NCBI RefSeq assembly: GCF_026241755.1
Contig: NZ_JAPJDA010000010.1
Span: forward strand, 64,233-128,232
Reading direction: 5' to 3'
Length of the DNA: 64,000 nucleotides
Origin: Salinimicrobium profundisediminis
GTDB lineage: Bacteria; Bacteroidota; Bacteroidia; Flavobacteriales; Flavobacteriaceae
Below the pieces are notes generated by a model. It searched no databases, was not told the origin of the DNA, and saw only the letters and a program-made list of their open reading frames with translations. Made by a program: the position numbers and the translations under genes. Shown here one piece after another: positions 53,986-62,482 of the stretch (its first letter is position 1; the number at the start of each line of letters is the position of its first letter).

Positions 53986-55218
53986 TTATTCTTTAGCGGA
54001 ATCTTTTACAGAAAACTTTAGCTGCTGAAGGTTCTCCCAAAACTCCGGAAATGACTTACTCACCACCCCGGCATCATTAATAACAATAGGAACTTTTAAT
54101 GCCAGGGGCGCGAATGCAAGCGCCATACGATGGTCATTATAAGTGTCTATCGCAATATCTGACTTTATTCCTTCGGAAGCTGAAAGTTGCAAAGTATCTT
54201 CTGTGATCTCCACCTTGCCTCCCAGTTTTTCGATTTCGTTCTTCAACGCCTGAAGCCTGTCAGTTTCTTTGATTCTAAGGGTATGAAGGCCGGTGAGCTG
54301 AGCTCCTATCCCAAGACCAAAGCAGGTAACAACCACTGTTTGCGCAAGATCTGGGCTGTTGGCTAAATCTAATTGAAGAATTTCAGGCAGCTCAACTTCA
54401 GTCTTCTCCAGTTTTAACTCACCTTCCAAAAATGTCGTTTTGACGCCTAATTTTTGGTAGATATCTGCCGTACTTCGATCTCCCTGCAGACTGTTCTCGC
54501 GATAGGAAGTAAGATTAATTTCAGAAGAATCTGAAAGGGCAGCCATGCTGTAAAAATAGGAAGCCGAGCTCCAGTCAGATTCCACTACGATTTGTTTTTG
54601 AGGTATTTGGGATACGGATTCAATAAAAATCACATTGTTTTCAAAGGAACCGTTTATCCCGCACTGCTTCAGGAGTTGCAGAGTCATTTTAATATACGGT
54701 ACAGAGGTTACTTTCCCTTCAAGATAAATTTTCAAACCTTTATGCAGGGATGGTGCTATCAGCATTAATGCCGAAATATACTGGCTGCTAATATTGGCCT
54801 GTACTTTCACCTCATTTTTCAGAAGTTTTTTTCCTTTTATCCTCAAAGGAGGAAAACCCTCATTTTTTTCATAGGTAATTTCTGCTCCCAATTCCCGAAG
54901 GGCATCTACCAGTATCGCTATAGGCCGTTCCTGCATGCGCTGGCTTCCTGTAAGCAGTACTTCCCTCCCTTCTTTGGAAACAAAGTATGCGGTTAAAAAT
55001 CGCATCGCAGTGCCTGCATGGTGAATATCAATTACCTCATTTTTAGACCCCAACGCTTTTTGAAGTACTTTGGTATCGTCACTATTAGATAAGTTTTCAA
55101 TTTCAAGGTTAGGATATAGCGCCTGGAGGATCAATAACCTGTTCGATTCACTTTTTGAACCGGTAACAGCAATCTTTCCCGCAAGTTCGCGGTTTTGCGT
55201 AGATAGGTGCAGATGCAT
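53986..55218 (-). CDS. aroA: 5-enolpyruvylshikimate-3-phosphate synthase
   Basis: Shikimate-pathway step from shikimate-3-phosphate and PEP. 410 residues, N-terminal GSKSESNRLLILQAL binds substrate, AGTAMRFLTAYFV (in place of the commoner NAGTAMRP form), GSQRMQERPI and C-terminal KETDRLQAL and YNDHRMALAF are present. A flavobacterial-type, shorter AroA. It lies 3 bases after the small membrane protein gene, at the end of a minus-strand run. Confidence 0.93.
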   Translation of the reverse strand: MHLHLSTQNRELAGKIAVTGSKSESNRLLILQALYPNLEIENLSNSDDTKVLQKALGSKNEVIDIHHAGTAMRFLTAYFVSKEGREVLLTGSQRMQERPIAILVDALRELGAEITYEKNEGFPPLRIKGKKLLKNEVKVQANISSQYISALMLIAPSLHKGLKIYLEGKVTSVPYIKMTLQLLKQCGINGSFENNVIFIESVSQIPQKQIVVESDWSSASYFYSMAALSDSSEINLTSYRENSLQGDRSTADIYQKLGVKTTFLEGELKLEKTEVELPEILQLDLANSPDLAQTVVVTCFGLGIGAQLTGLHTLRIKETDRLQALKNEIEKLGGKVEITEDTLQLSASEGIKSDIAIDTYNDHRMALAFAPLALKVPIVINDAGVVSKSFPEFWENLQQLKFSVKDSAKE

Positions 55219-55221
55219 AAT

Positions 55222-55482
55222 TTACTCTCTTTTAAAATTTTTACGCCTGCTCGTCATGTACATTGCGTATACCAGACTTATTACAGCCTTTATCAGGAAA
55301 TATTCTACCCATTTGCCATTGGCGAATTCATCTTCATAGATCAGGGCAAATTCCCCTGAAATAATTTGTCTAAAATGGGAGATAATTAGTGAAAGCCCAA
55401 CAAATATCACAAAAAATATGGTACCCAGTTGTAGCACCTTTACCCAGTAATCTGGATTTTTTACATCTTCAAAAATGCGCAT
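55222..55482 (-). CDS. Small membrane protein of unknown function
   Basis: 86 residues with two hydrophobic segments, one clear (VLQLGTIFFVIFVGLSLIIS, ~18-37) and one weaker (FLIKAVISLVYAMYM, ~62-76), and a basic tail. No family recognised. It abuts the mazG-like gene and precedes aroA by 3 bases, so it is translated as part of that operon; a true gene is likely given the tight packing. Confidence 0.75.
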   Translation of the reverse strand: MRIFEDVKNPDYWVKVLQLGTIFFVIFVGLSLIISHFRQIISGEFALIYEDEFANGKWVEYFLIKAVISLVYAMYMTSRRKNFKRE

Positions 55483-55809
55483 TTACTTTAATTTTTCATT
55501 GTTCTTGTGACGGTCTTTGTCACGTTGGGTTTTAAGGTCCAGTTTTTTATCAAATGCCTCCTGCAGGTTTATTCCTGTTTGGTTTGCCAAACAAAGCACT
55601 ACAAAAACCACATCGGCCAGCTCTTCGCCAAGGTCTTTTGCCCTGTCACTTTCTTTTTCACTTTGCTCCCCATACCTTCGTGCAATGATGCGGGCAACCT
55701 CCCCTACTTCTTCGGTAAGCTGGGCCATGTTGGTGAGCTCATTAAAGTACCTCACCCCATGCTCCTTTATCCAGGCATCTACAGCCTTCTGTGCATTTTC
55801 AATATTCAT
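55483..55809 (-). CDS. MazG-like nucleotide pyrophosphohydrolase
   Basis: 108 residues, all-alpha NTP-PPase fold. Metal-binding pattern E-x-x-E followed by D in LTEEVGEVAR and DLGEELADVVFVVLCLAN. Such house-cleaning enzymes hydrolyse non-canonical dNTPs. Overlaps the upstream DUF3857 gene by one base. Confidence 0.88.
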   Translation of the reverse strand: MNIENAQKAVDAWIKEHGVRYFNELTNMAQLTEEVGEVARIIARRYGEQSEKESDRAKDLGEELADVVFVVLCLANQTGINLQEAFDKKLDLKTQRDKDRHKNNEKLK

Positions 55810-57794
55810 TAGATAATTTTCTTCAAAACTAAAGTTTCTGATTGTTTCTCTACCATTTGTGCATAAAATTCTTTCAAAGCAATATACTGCTCTGGAAGAA
55901 AAACAATATTTTTTAAAATAAAATCGGCTTCAAATCGCAAATATCTTCCATTTTGTTTCACCAGGAATTTAAATTCACCTTCACCTCCATTTATCTGGAT
56001 AATTGAACTTTCGGGCAGGTATTCTACTTCATAGTTTTCGGGAATAAGAAGGTTTATGGTTTTTTTAGTTACCATTGGGAATTCAAAGAAAATAGGGTAA
56101 TGTCTTTCATCTGCCTTAAAAGGATTTTCATCCAAACCTTTAAAAACAAATGGTTTGATATATATTTTGTCGTTAATAACATCTACCCCCTGCTGCAACT
56201 CAAAGACATAAGACTCTTTTACCTCTAAACCTATTGAATCAAGATTCTCCTGCTGTACTTCGGAAATTTTAATATTCCCCTTCTCTTTTTCCAAATTCTC
56301 CAGAAGAACCTGCTCAGAAAGTCCTTCCATTTCTTTTCTATAAGCCTTTGCAAAAAGGCCATCATAACTTTCCGCCGCTTTCCCCCTAAGCACCATATCA
56401 TCACCAAGTTCATAGCTAAGCACAGAGACATCAGATGAAAGAACCGCAGAATACAAATCTACCCAATCTGAGGATAAATTTTCCCGTATGATCCTTCCTT
56501 TCCAGTTCCGTGCCCGCTTAGGTAATTCTCCCGGTGCAGCATGAGGGTCTGTTGCATCAAGTAAAATAGCACCTTCCGGAAATTCAATCATAGAGATCAC
56601 ATAATTAAACCCGGTACGGGTAGGAAAAACCGGGATGCCATTACTTCGCGTACTCAACACAACGGGATTAGCATTGAGGCCGGTATATTTTAACATGGCA
56701 GTTAGCAAAAGGTTAATATCTCCTACATTCCCTTCCCCTTTTTTAAAGGCAGATTTTCCGCCGCTTTCAGGCATATAGCCATAGTAGCCGTTCCACTTTA
56801 CTTTTTGTTTTACAAACTTGTAGATGAGCTGAATTTTTTCAAGAGGGGACTCCACACCCTGCACGAGCTGGTCTACCTCATCTTCAAAATAACCATCCCG
56901 GTTCATTTCCTTTTGAAAATTGGCGTCATTAAATATGCTTTTGGCCACACTTTCCCAATCTTCAGCATAGTTTTTTAATGTAGTATTTGGAAATCTTGTA
57001 GAGGTAAGCTCCCATTTCAAAAACGCTGCATAATTATGCAAATAATCTACATAATCTTCCTTTTTAAGGGCAGGAACATTGTTTGTAGCCACCTCATATA
57101 CATTCTGTGAAAATTGAAGCCTTGATGTGCCCCTGCCATTGTTATTACCCAGGTGAATGAAAGGTTCGGTACTTTGTGTAATGGGTAATATTAAAGGAGA
57201 TTTAGGGTTTGAATATTTTCTGAAGTTAAGATATTCAGGGATCACTATTTTTACTTCAAGCCGGTTTATAGGGATTGTATACTGCAGCGGCGTTTGATCT
57301 ATTGACGTAACAAAGGGAGAGTTCAATGTGTATTTATACTCAATTACACTTCCTTCCTGTACTACAGGCATAGTAATTTTTGTAGTAAGCCTGTAATCAT
57401 TTTCTTCCTCTTCAAAAATGCCATTTTTGCCAAGTTTTTCTGAAGTGAGTTTCCCATTATTGATATTATAGGTATATCCTTTTATACTGCTCACCCTTTC
57501 TTCGTCACTTGAATTTTTATAGTAAGAAATCTCTTTAGTGGCCCAGTCAAACCCTTCCTTTGTATAGATTTTTATCCTTTCGTGCACATCGGTCACCAAA
57601 GTAAAACCTATTCCATTATCATACCTGTAATACACGTTGTGGCTTCGGTATAAAACTGCGGCATCTACTTCTTTGTCAAAGGGATGAAATTCTTCTTTAA
57701 CTTCATCAATTGATACTTTTCCAAAGCGAAAGTCCTGGGCTCCCGCTCCAAAACTTAACAACACAAAGGCTGTAAGAAAAAAATACTTATTCAT
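55809..57794 (-). CDS. DUF3857/transglutaminase-like protein without catalytic Cys
   Basis: An upstream in-frame ATG (57932) lies inside the preceding gene; ATG at 57792-57794 starts the signal peptide MNKYFFLTAFVLLSFGAGAQ, giving ~661 residues. N-terminal DUF3857 beta domain, then transglutaminase-like core (IYKFVKQKVKWNGYYGYMP). Where the paralogue has G-D-C-K, this reads G-N-V-G-D-I-N-L-L, so the nucleophile is Val. Likely non-enzymatic, perhaps binding or scaffold. Starts 10 bases after the paralogue's stop. Contains an exact dyad (K-N-G-I-F-E). Confidence 0.85.
   Translation of the reverse strand: MNKYFFLTAFVLLSFGAGAQDFRFGKVSIDEVKEEFHPFDKEVDAAVLYRSHNVYYRYDNGIGFTLVTDVHERIKIYTKEGFDWATKEISYYKNSSDEERVSSIKGYTYNINNGKLTSEKLGKNGIFEEEENDYRLTTKITMPVVQEGSVIEYKYTLNSPFVTSIDQTPLQYTIPINRLEVKIVIPEYLNFRKYSNPKSPLILPITQSTEPFIHLGNNNGRGTSRLQFSQNVYEVATNNVPALKKEDYVDYLHNYAAFLKWELTSTRFPNTTLKNYAEDWESVAKSIFNDANFQKEMNRDGYFEDEVDQLVQGVESPLEKIQLIYKFVKQKVKWNGYYGYMPESGGKSAFKKGEGNVGDINLLLTAMLKYTGLNANPVVLSTRSNGIPVFPTRTGFNYVISMIEFPEGAILLDATDPHAAPGELPKRARNWKGRIIRENLSSDWVDLYSAVLSSDVSVLSYELGDDMVLRGKAAESYDGLFAKAYRKEMEGLSEQVLLENLEKEKGNIKISEVQQENLDSIGLEVKESYVFELQQGVDVINDKIYIKPFVFKGLDENPFKADERHYPIFFEFPMVTKKTINLLIPENYEVEYLPESSIIQINGGEGEFKFLVKQNGRYLRFEADFILKNIVFLPEQYIALKEFYAQMVEKQSETLVLKKII
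57413..57429. repeat. Exact dispersed dyad inside DUF3857 gene
   Basis: CAAAAATGCCATTTTTG; read in the gene's frame as K-N-G-I-F-E. Confidence 0.65.
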
Positions 57795-57804
57795 AATAAA
57801 TGGT

Positions 57805-59727
57805 TTAGTTGCTCCGCACGAGAACTGCTTTTTGATTTCCCAGAGCGTGGATTGAATACATAAAATCTCGAAATTCCTGGAGTGCATCGGCAGGCCAGGT
57901 ATCTTCGTTGAGGGTGTAGGAGCGTTCAACACATATAATTTTTTTTCCTTCTATCTCGGTCAGCTTTGCGTCAAAACTGAAACTTCCAAATTTACTATCG
58001 AGCTTCACCGCTTCAGGAATTGCTTCAGATTCAAAATTCTCGGGCAACTCAAATTCAAACCGGTCTTTTGCAGTAGTGCCACGACCAATTTTAATTGGCA
58101 GCTTACGGTCATCACGATCTGAAATTGAATAAGTATCAACAGTTAGGAAATTGAGAGGCATTAAAAGCCGATCGGCTACTTTGGAAGGATATTTTTCACC
58201 CGAAAATCTTATGACTTCGGTAAATTCCTGTTTTTCCCGATCATTGATAAAATCCGGTTTTTCCAGATCCAGACCTTTGAGATGCCCCCAATTCTTTTTA
58301 TAGAACAAAACCTGATCTTTTTCGGTTGACGAAGTAATACGATAGATATTTCCATATGAAATCCCTCTGCTTTTTCTTTCAAAAGCAGCCTTATATGTTC
58401 CATCTTCTTCTAAGGTTATCTTTACTACTGTTTCCTGTACATTTTCCGAGGGGGAATATGTTTTGGTCCTTACAATTTCACCACCCTCAGGTTTAACCAG
58501 CAGCACGTGGCGATCATCTGTAAAATCACCCAAATAATTAAACGGAAGGGTTTGGCTGGTGCATTCCAACCAAATATCCTCTTCATTTTCGCGTGGCACA
58601 TTAAGAATAACATGGTCACCCTGTATAGAAACAAACTCGGGGTCTATATCTTTTTTCTCCTCTCCCGAATAGACTACTGCATAATAGGAGGTAATATTTT
58701 GTGAATCCAGGAGAGCTTTAGTATAATTGGTAAGCCCTTTACAATCTCCATACTTCACCTTATCAACTTCTTCGGCAGAGATAGGTTCCCAGCCACCAAT
58801 ACCCAGCTGGACACTTATATACCTGGAGTTTTGCTGAACATAATCGTAAATGATCCTGGCTTTCTCTACATCATCTTTGGCTCCTGCCGTCAATTTAGAT
58901 ATTTTGTCTATGGTTGATGCCGGAAGTTTGTTACGTCCTGCCAGTAAATTATCGTACTGCCACTTCCCGAATTCTTCCCATGTAGCCCCGCTTCCTTTCA
59001 CTCCCACAAGGGCAAATTCATTGAGGGCCACCTGTAAACCAGGGGTAAAATCTTCAAGAGGAGGGCTTAAAGGCTCATATTTGTATGCAGGAAAATTGGA
59101 TAAAGTATAGGTAATTGCAACTCCTGAATTTTCTTTTAAAATCTCCAGGCTATCAAGATTTCTCTCCTGTATTCTATAACTGATGTTTTCAGGAATTGAC
59201 ACCAGATAGCTGGATTTTTCCACACTTACATTAAAGCCTCTTACAGGGTTCCAATCGGGCAGAAAAATAGTGCTATTTGTCTCTACCTCACTTTCATAAA
59301 CAATAGTGTAAGGGTATTCATTTGGGGTATAATCGGCATAGCTAACCCTGGTATCACTATATAATGTTCCTGAGGAAGTTGCACTGCGATCGGTAAAATG
59401 TTTCGATTTAAACTTTTTAATCTCACTGCCGTGCTTGTCATAAATTAAAAGACTTTGTTCTTTAATTTTAATGTTGTTACTGTAAAAATCACCGGCAAAT
59501 GCAAAACGGTCCCCTTTTTCATTAAAGATGGTGATCACCTTTCGTGTGTTCATGCTCATCTTATCTACAGAATTGATTGAAATTGACAGCACCTGCTCGC
59601 GAACTACCGCATGAGCATCCTCTTTTAAGACAACATCAATGAGATCTATGGAATAAGGAGAACTTTGGGCGAAGACTGCTGAAGATGGAAGCAACAGCAA
59701 GAACAAAAGGAAGTATAAACGTAACAT
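57805..59727 (-). CDS. DUF3857/transglutaminase-like secreted protein
   Basis: 640 residues, signal peptide ending VFAQ. N-terminal DUF3857 domain (to ~210), transglutaminase-like core with the nucleophile in Y-G-D-C-K-G-L and upstream YDYVQQNSRYISVQLG, C-terminal beta-rich domain. The Cys and following K are intact, so peptidase or amide-transfer activity is possible; substrate unknown. Forms a tandem pair with the Cys-less paralogue, a common arrangement in Bacteroidetes. Confidence 0.87.
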   Translation of the reverse strand: MLRLYFLLFLLLLPSSAVFAQSSPYSIDLIDVVLKEDAHAVVREQVLSISINSVDKMSMNTRKVITIFNEKGDRFAFAGDFYSNNIKIKEQSLLIYDKHGSEIKKFKSKHFTDRSATSSGTLYSDTRVSYADYTPNEYPYTIVYESEVETNSTIFLPDWNPVRGFNVSVEKSSYLVSIPENISYRIQERNLDSLEILKENSGVAITYTLSNFPAYKYEPLSPPLEDFTPGLQVALNEFALVGVKGSGATWEEFGKWQYDNLLAGRNKLPASTIDKISKLTAGAKDDVEKARIIYDYVQQNSRYISVQLGIGGWEPISAEEVDKVKYGDCKGLTNYTKALLDSQNITSYYAVVYSGEEKKDIDPEFVSIQGDHVILNVPRENEEDIWLECTSQTLPFNYLGDFTDDRHVLLVKPEGGEIVRTKTYSPSENVQETVVKITLEEDGTYKAAFERKSRGISYGNIYRITSSTEKDQVLFYKKNWGHLKGLDLEKPDFINDREKQEFTEVIRFSGEKYPSKVADRLLMPLNFLTVDTYSISDRDDRKLPIKIGRGTTAKDRFEFELPENFESEAIPEAVKLDSKFGSFSFDAKLTEIEGKKIICVERSYTLNEDTWPADALQEFRDFMYSIHALGNQKAVLVRSN

Positions 59728-59826
59728 TGACAGAACAATAGGTTGGCCCTGCTAATATAACATTTTAACTCTTTTTAACACATTTTAAGTTAATTTTATT
59801 TTGGGCAAAAATGATTACAAACGCAA

Positions 59827-60279
59827 TTAACTTTTATTCTTTGAATCAATTATTATAGTTACCGGCCCGTCATTAAGAAGGCTCACTTTCATATCGGCTC
59901 CAAATTTTCCGGTTCCAATCTTCTTTCCCAGCTCTTTTTCAAAAGCAGACACAAATTCTTCATACAGTGGAATGGCCACATCGGGTTTGGCGGCTTTAAT
60001 GTAACTGGGCCTGTTGCCCTTTTTAGTGCTGGCGTGAAGCGTAAACTGGCTCACCACAATTGCGTCGCCATTTACGTCAAGTAACGAATCATTCATTACA
60101 TCATTAGAATCATTAAAAATGCGCATGTTCACTATCTTCTTACACAGCCAGGCAATATCCTGACTGTCATCTTCATCCTCTATTCCAATAAGTACCAATA
60201 AACCTTTTCCAATTTCGGCATTTTTGACACCTTCTATGGTCACCGATGCTTCAGAAACTCTTTGTATTACTGCTCTCAT
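59827..60279 (-). CDS. dtd: D-aminoacyl-tRNA deacylase
   Basis: Frees tRNA mischarged with D-amino acids or glycine. 150 residues: MRAVIQRVSEASVTI start, the S-Q-F-T-L segment of the active site (VVSQFTLHAS) and the C-terminal N-D-G-P-V-T motif. Start overlaps the rsgA stop by 4 bases, a common pairing. Confidence 0.96.
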   Translation of the reverse strand: MRAVIQRVSEASVTIEGVKNAEIGKGLLVLIGIEDEDDSQDIAWLCKKIVNMRIFNDSNDVMNDSLLDVNGDAIVVSQFTLHASTKKGNRPSYIKAAKPDVAIPLYEEFVSAFEKELGKKIGTGKFGADMKVSLLNDGPVTIIIDSKNKS

Positions 60280-61232
60280 TCCTGCTGATGATTATCAAAA
60301 CGATAATTTTGTTCGTCTTCGCCTTTTAAGATTTGTAAATAACTTTTATAACGGGACCATGGGATCTCCCCGGCATCTAATGCATCTTTTACCGCACACT
60401 TTGGTTCTTCCAGGTGCAGACAGTTGTAAAATTTACAGTCCTGTTTGCGGGCAAAGAATTCGGGAAAATAATCTCCCAATTCCTCTTTTTCCATGTCTAC
60501 CACTCCAAAACCTTTTATTCCGGGGGTGTCGATGATTCGGGCACCAAAATCGAGATCAAACATTTCGGCAAAAGTAGTGGTATGTTGCCCCTGCCGGTGT
60601 TGTTCAGAAATTTCGGTAGTTTTTAGATCGAGTTTGGGTTCAATGGCATTGATCAAAGTCGATTTTCCCGTACCACTGTGACCGGAGATCATGCTGGTTT
60701 TATCTTTCATGAGCTCCTTTACCTGCTCTACATTTTTTCCGGTTTTGGCCGAAATCCCTATACATTGATAGCCAATTTGCCTGTACATGGCCGCCAAATA
60801 TTTCACCTCATCAAGTTCTTCGGGTTTATAAGCATCTATCTTGTTGAACAACAAAATAGCTTTGATGTGGTAAGCTTCCGCAGTAACAAGAAAACGGTCT
60901 ATAAAAGTGGTAAAAGTGGGCGGATTGTTAAGTGTGACCAGCAAAAAAGCCTGGTCAATGTTTGAAGCTATAATGTGTGTTTGCTTTGAAAGGTTAACCG
61001 ATTTACGGATAATGTAATTCTCGCGCTCTGCAATATCTGTAATTACCCCGTTTTGCTCCTCTTCGGCATTACTTTCCACCTTAAACTCCACCCGGTCTCC
61101 CACCGCAACGGGATTGGTGCTTTTTATGCCTTTGATCCTGAATTTTCCTTTGATCCTACAATCAAAAAATCGGCCGTTATCGGCTTTTACATGGTACCAG
61201 CTTCCGGTAGATTTATAAACAGTTCCTTTCAT
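60276..61232 (-). CDS. rsgA: Ribosome small-subunit GTPase RsgA
   Basis: Circularly permuted GTPase acting in late 30S maturation. 318 residues: N-terminal OB-fold, G4 (FNKIDAY) before G1 (SGHSGTGKST) and G3 (DTPGIKGFG), then C-terminal zinc finger with C-x-F-Y-N-C-L-H and a later Cys (PKCAV). This order is diagnostic. Confidence 0.96.
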   Translation of the reverse strand: MKGTVYKSTGSWYHVKADNGRFFDCRIKGKFRIKGIKSTNPVAVGDRVEFKVESNAEEEQNGVITDIAERENYIIRKSVNLSKQTHIIASNIDQAFLLVTLNNPPTFTTFIDRFLVTAEAYHIKAILLFNKIDAYKPEELDEVKYLAAMYRQIGYQCIGISAKTGKNVEQVKELMKDKTSMISGHSGTGKSTLINAIEPKLDLKTTEISEQHRQGQHTTTFAEMFDLDFGARIIDTPGIKGFGVVDMEKEELGDYFPEFFARKQDCKFYNCLHLEEPKCAVKDALDAGEIPWSRYKSYLQILKGEDEQNYRFDNHQQE

Positions 61233-61243
61233 TTAGTGCTTTT

Positions 61244-61251
61244 CAAAAATA
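61244..61251 (-). promoter_or_regulatory. Possible -7 box of rsgA
   Basis: TATTTTTG on the minus strand matches TAnnTTTG and lies 11 bases before the ATG; a leader of about 5 bases would result. No -33 TTG at the right distance. Confidence 0.3.
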
Positions 61252-61284
61252 GCTCCTCCAAAAATTTTCTTCTGAATGATGGTC

Positions 61285-61302
61285 CAAAAATGGCATTTTT
61301 GA
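61285..61302. repeat. Exact dispersed dyad, intergenic
   Basis: CAAAAATGGCATTTTTGA with core 61286-61300. The right arm plus GAAGGAG can also pair with CTCCTCCAAAAAT at 61253-61265, giving a larger alternative hairpin followed by a T-run on the plus strand. Confidence 0.65.
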
Positions 61303-61392
61303 AGGAGATTTTTTACCACAACAAATTAACAAGAAAAAATTAGATTAGAATTTCAAACCGGAAACTAACTACTCATTATTACCAGCTCTAAC

Positions 61393-62475
61393 CTATTGTT
61401 TCATGATCTTTTCCTGGTGGTTAATAGATTCCTGGTGCACGGCTTTGAACAAACGCAAAATAAATTCTTCGCTTAGCCCGTGCTGTTCCCCTTCAAGAAC
61501 CATTTTCCCAAGGATTTCGTTCCATCTTTTGGTTTGAAGCACAGAAACGTTCTGAGATTTCTTCACCCTTCCAATTTCATCGGAAATTTTCATTCTTTTG
61601 GAAAGCAATTCAATCAATTGGTTATCGGTCACATCAATTTGTGCCCTTAAATTGTGCAGTTTCTTCTGAAACTCTTCACTTTCAGAAACTTCTTTCCGAA
61701 TTTTAAGATCTTTCATGATCTGTACCAAAGTGGCAGGCGTGATTTGCTGTTTTGCGTCACTCCATGCGTTATCGGGGTCAAAATGCGTCTCCACGATTAG
61801 TCCGTCATAATTAAGGTCAAGCGCGGTTTGGCAAAGGTCAAAAATAATGTCCCTTCTTCCGGCGATGTGCGACGGATCGAGGATTAGCGGCAAATCAGGA
61901 AATTTATTCTGAAGTTCAATGGCAATCTGCCACTCGGGGTTATTTCTGTATTTGGTCTTTTCATAGGCTGAGAATCCGCGGTGAATCACGCCCAGGTTTT
62001 TAATATCGCAGGAGTAAAATCTTTCAACCGCTCCCAACCATAACGACAAATCGGGGTTTACAGGGTTTTTCACGAGCACCACCTTATCGGTTCCTTTGAG
62101 CGCATCGGCAATATCCTGAACAATAAAAGGGGAAACGGTAGTCCTTGCACCAATCCACAGAATATCGATATCATGCTCAAGCGCAAGATCTACATGGTGT
62201 GGGCTCGCAACTTCGGTAGTAGTAAGCATACCGGTTTCCTGCTTCGCCTTTTGCAGCCATTTTAGCCCAAGAGCACCAACGCCTTCAAAATTTCCGGGGC
62301 GGGTACGTGGTTTCCAGATTCCCGCTCTTAACACGGTGGCATCGGTATCTTTTAACTGGTGCGCAATCTTAAGCACCTGCTCTTCGGTTTCAGCGCTGCA
62401 TGGCCCTGCAATTACCAGCGGATGGTCTAATCCAAATTTGTCTAACCAGGTTCTGAGTTCTTTCTTGTTTTCCAT
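61393..62475 (-). CDS. Bifunctional DAHP synthase / chorismate mutase
   Basis: 360 residues. The N-terminal ~260 form a KDO8P-type (class I-beta) DAHP synthase: VIAGPCSAETEEQVL, LRAGIWKPRTRPG, GARTTVSPF, VLVKNPVNPDL, LPLILDPSHIAGRRD. The C-terminal ~90 (LHNLRAQIDVTDNQLIELLSKRMKISDEIG) form an AroQ-type chorismate mutase. First step of the shikimate pathway fused to the branch step to prephenate; the mutase part often mediates feedback control. It follows tyrA by 7 bases. Confidence 0.95.
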   Translation of the reverse strand: MENKKELRTWLDKFGLDHPLVIAGPCSAETEEQVLKIAHQLKDTDATVLRAGIWKPRTRPGNFEGVGALGLKWLQKAKQETGMLTTTEVASPHHVDLALEHDIDILWIGARTTVSPFIVQDIADALKGTDKVVLVKNPVNPDLSLWLGAVERFYSCDIKNLGVIHRGFSAYEKTKYRNNPEWQIAIELQNKFPDLPLILDPSHIAGRRDIIFDLCQTALDLNYDGLIVETHFDPDNAWSDAKQQITPATLVQIMKDLKIRKEVSESEEFQKKLHNLRAQIDVTDNQLIELLSKRMKISDEIGRVKKSQNVSVLQTKRWNEILGKMVLEGEQHGLSEEFILRLFKAVHQESINHQEKIMKQ

Positions 62476-62482
62476 TAGTTAA

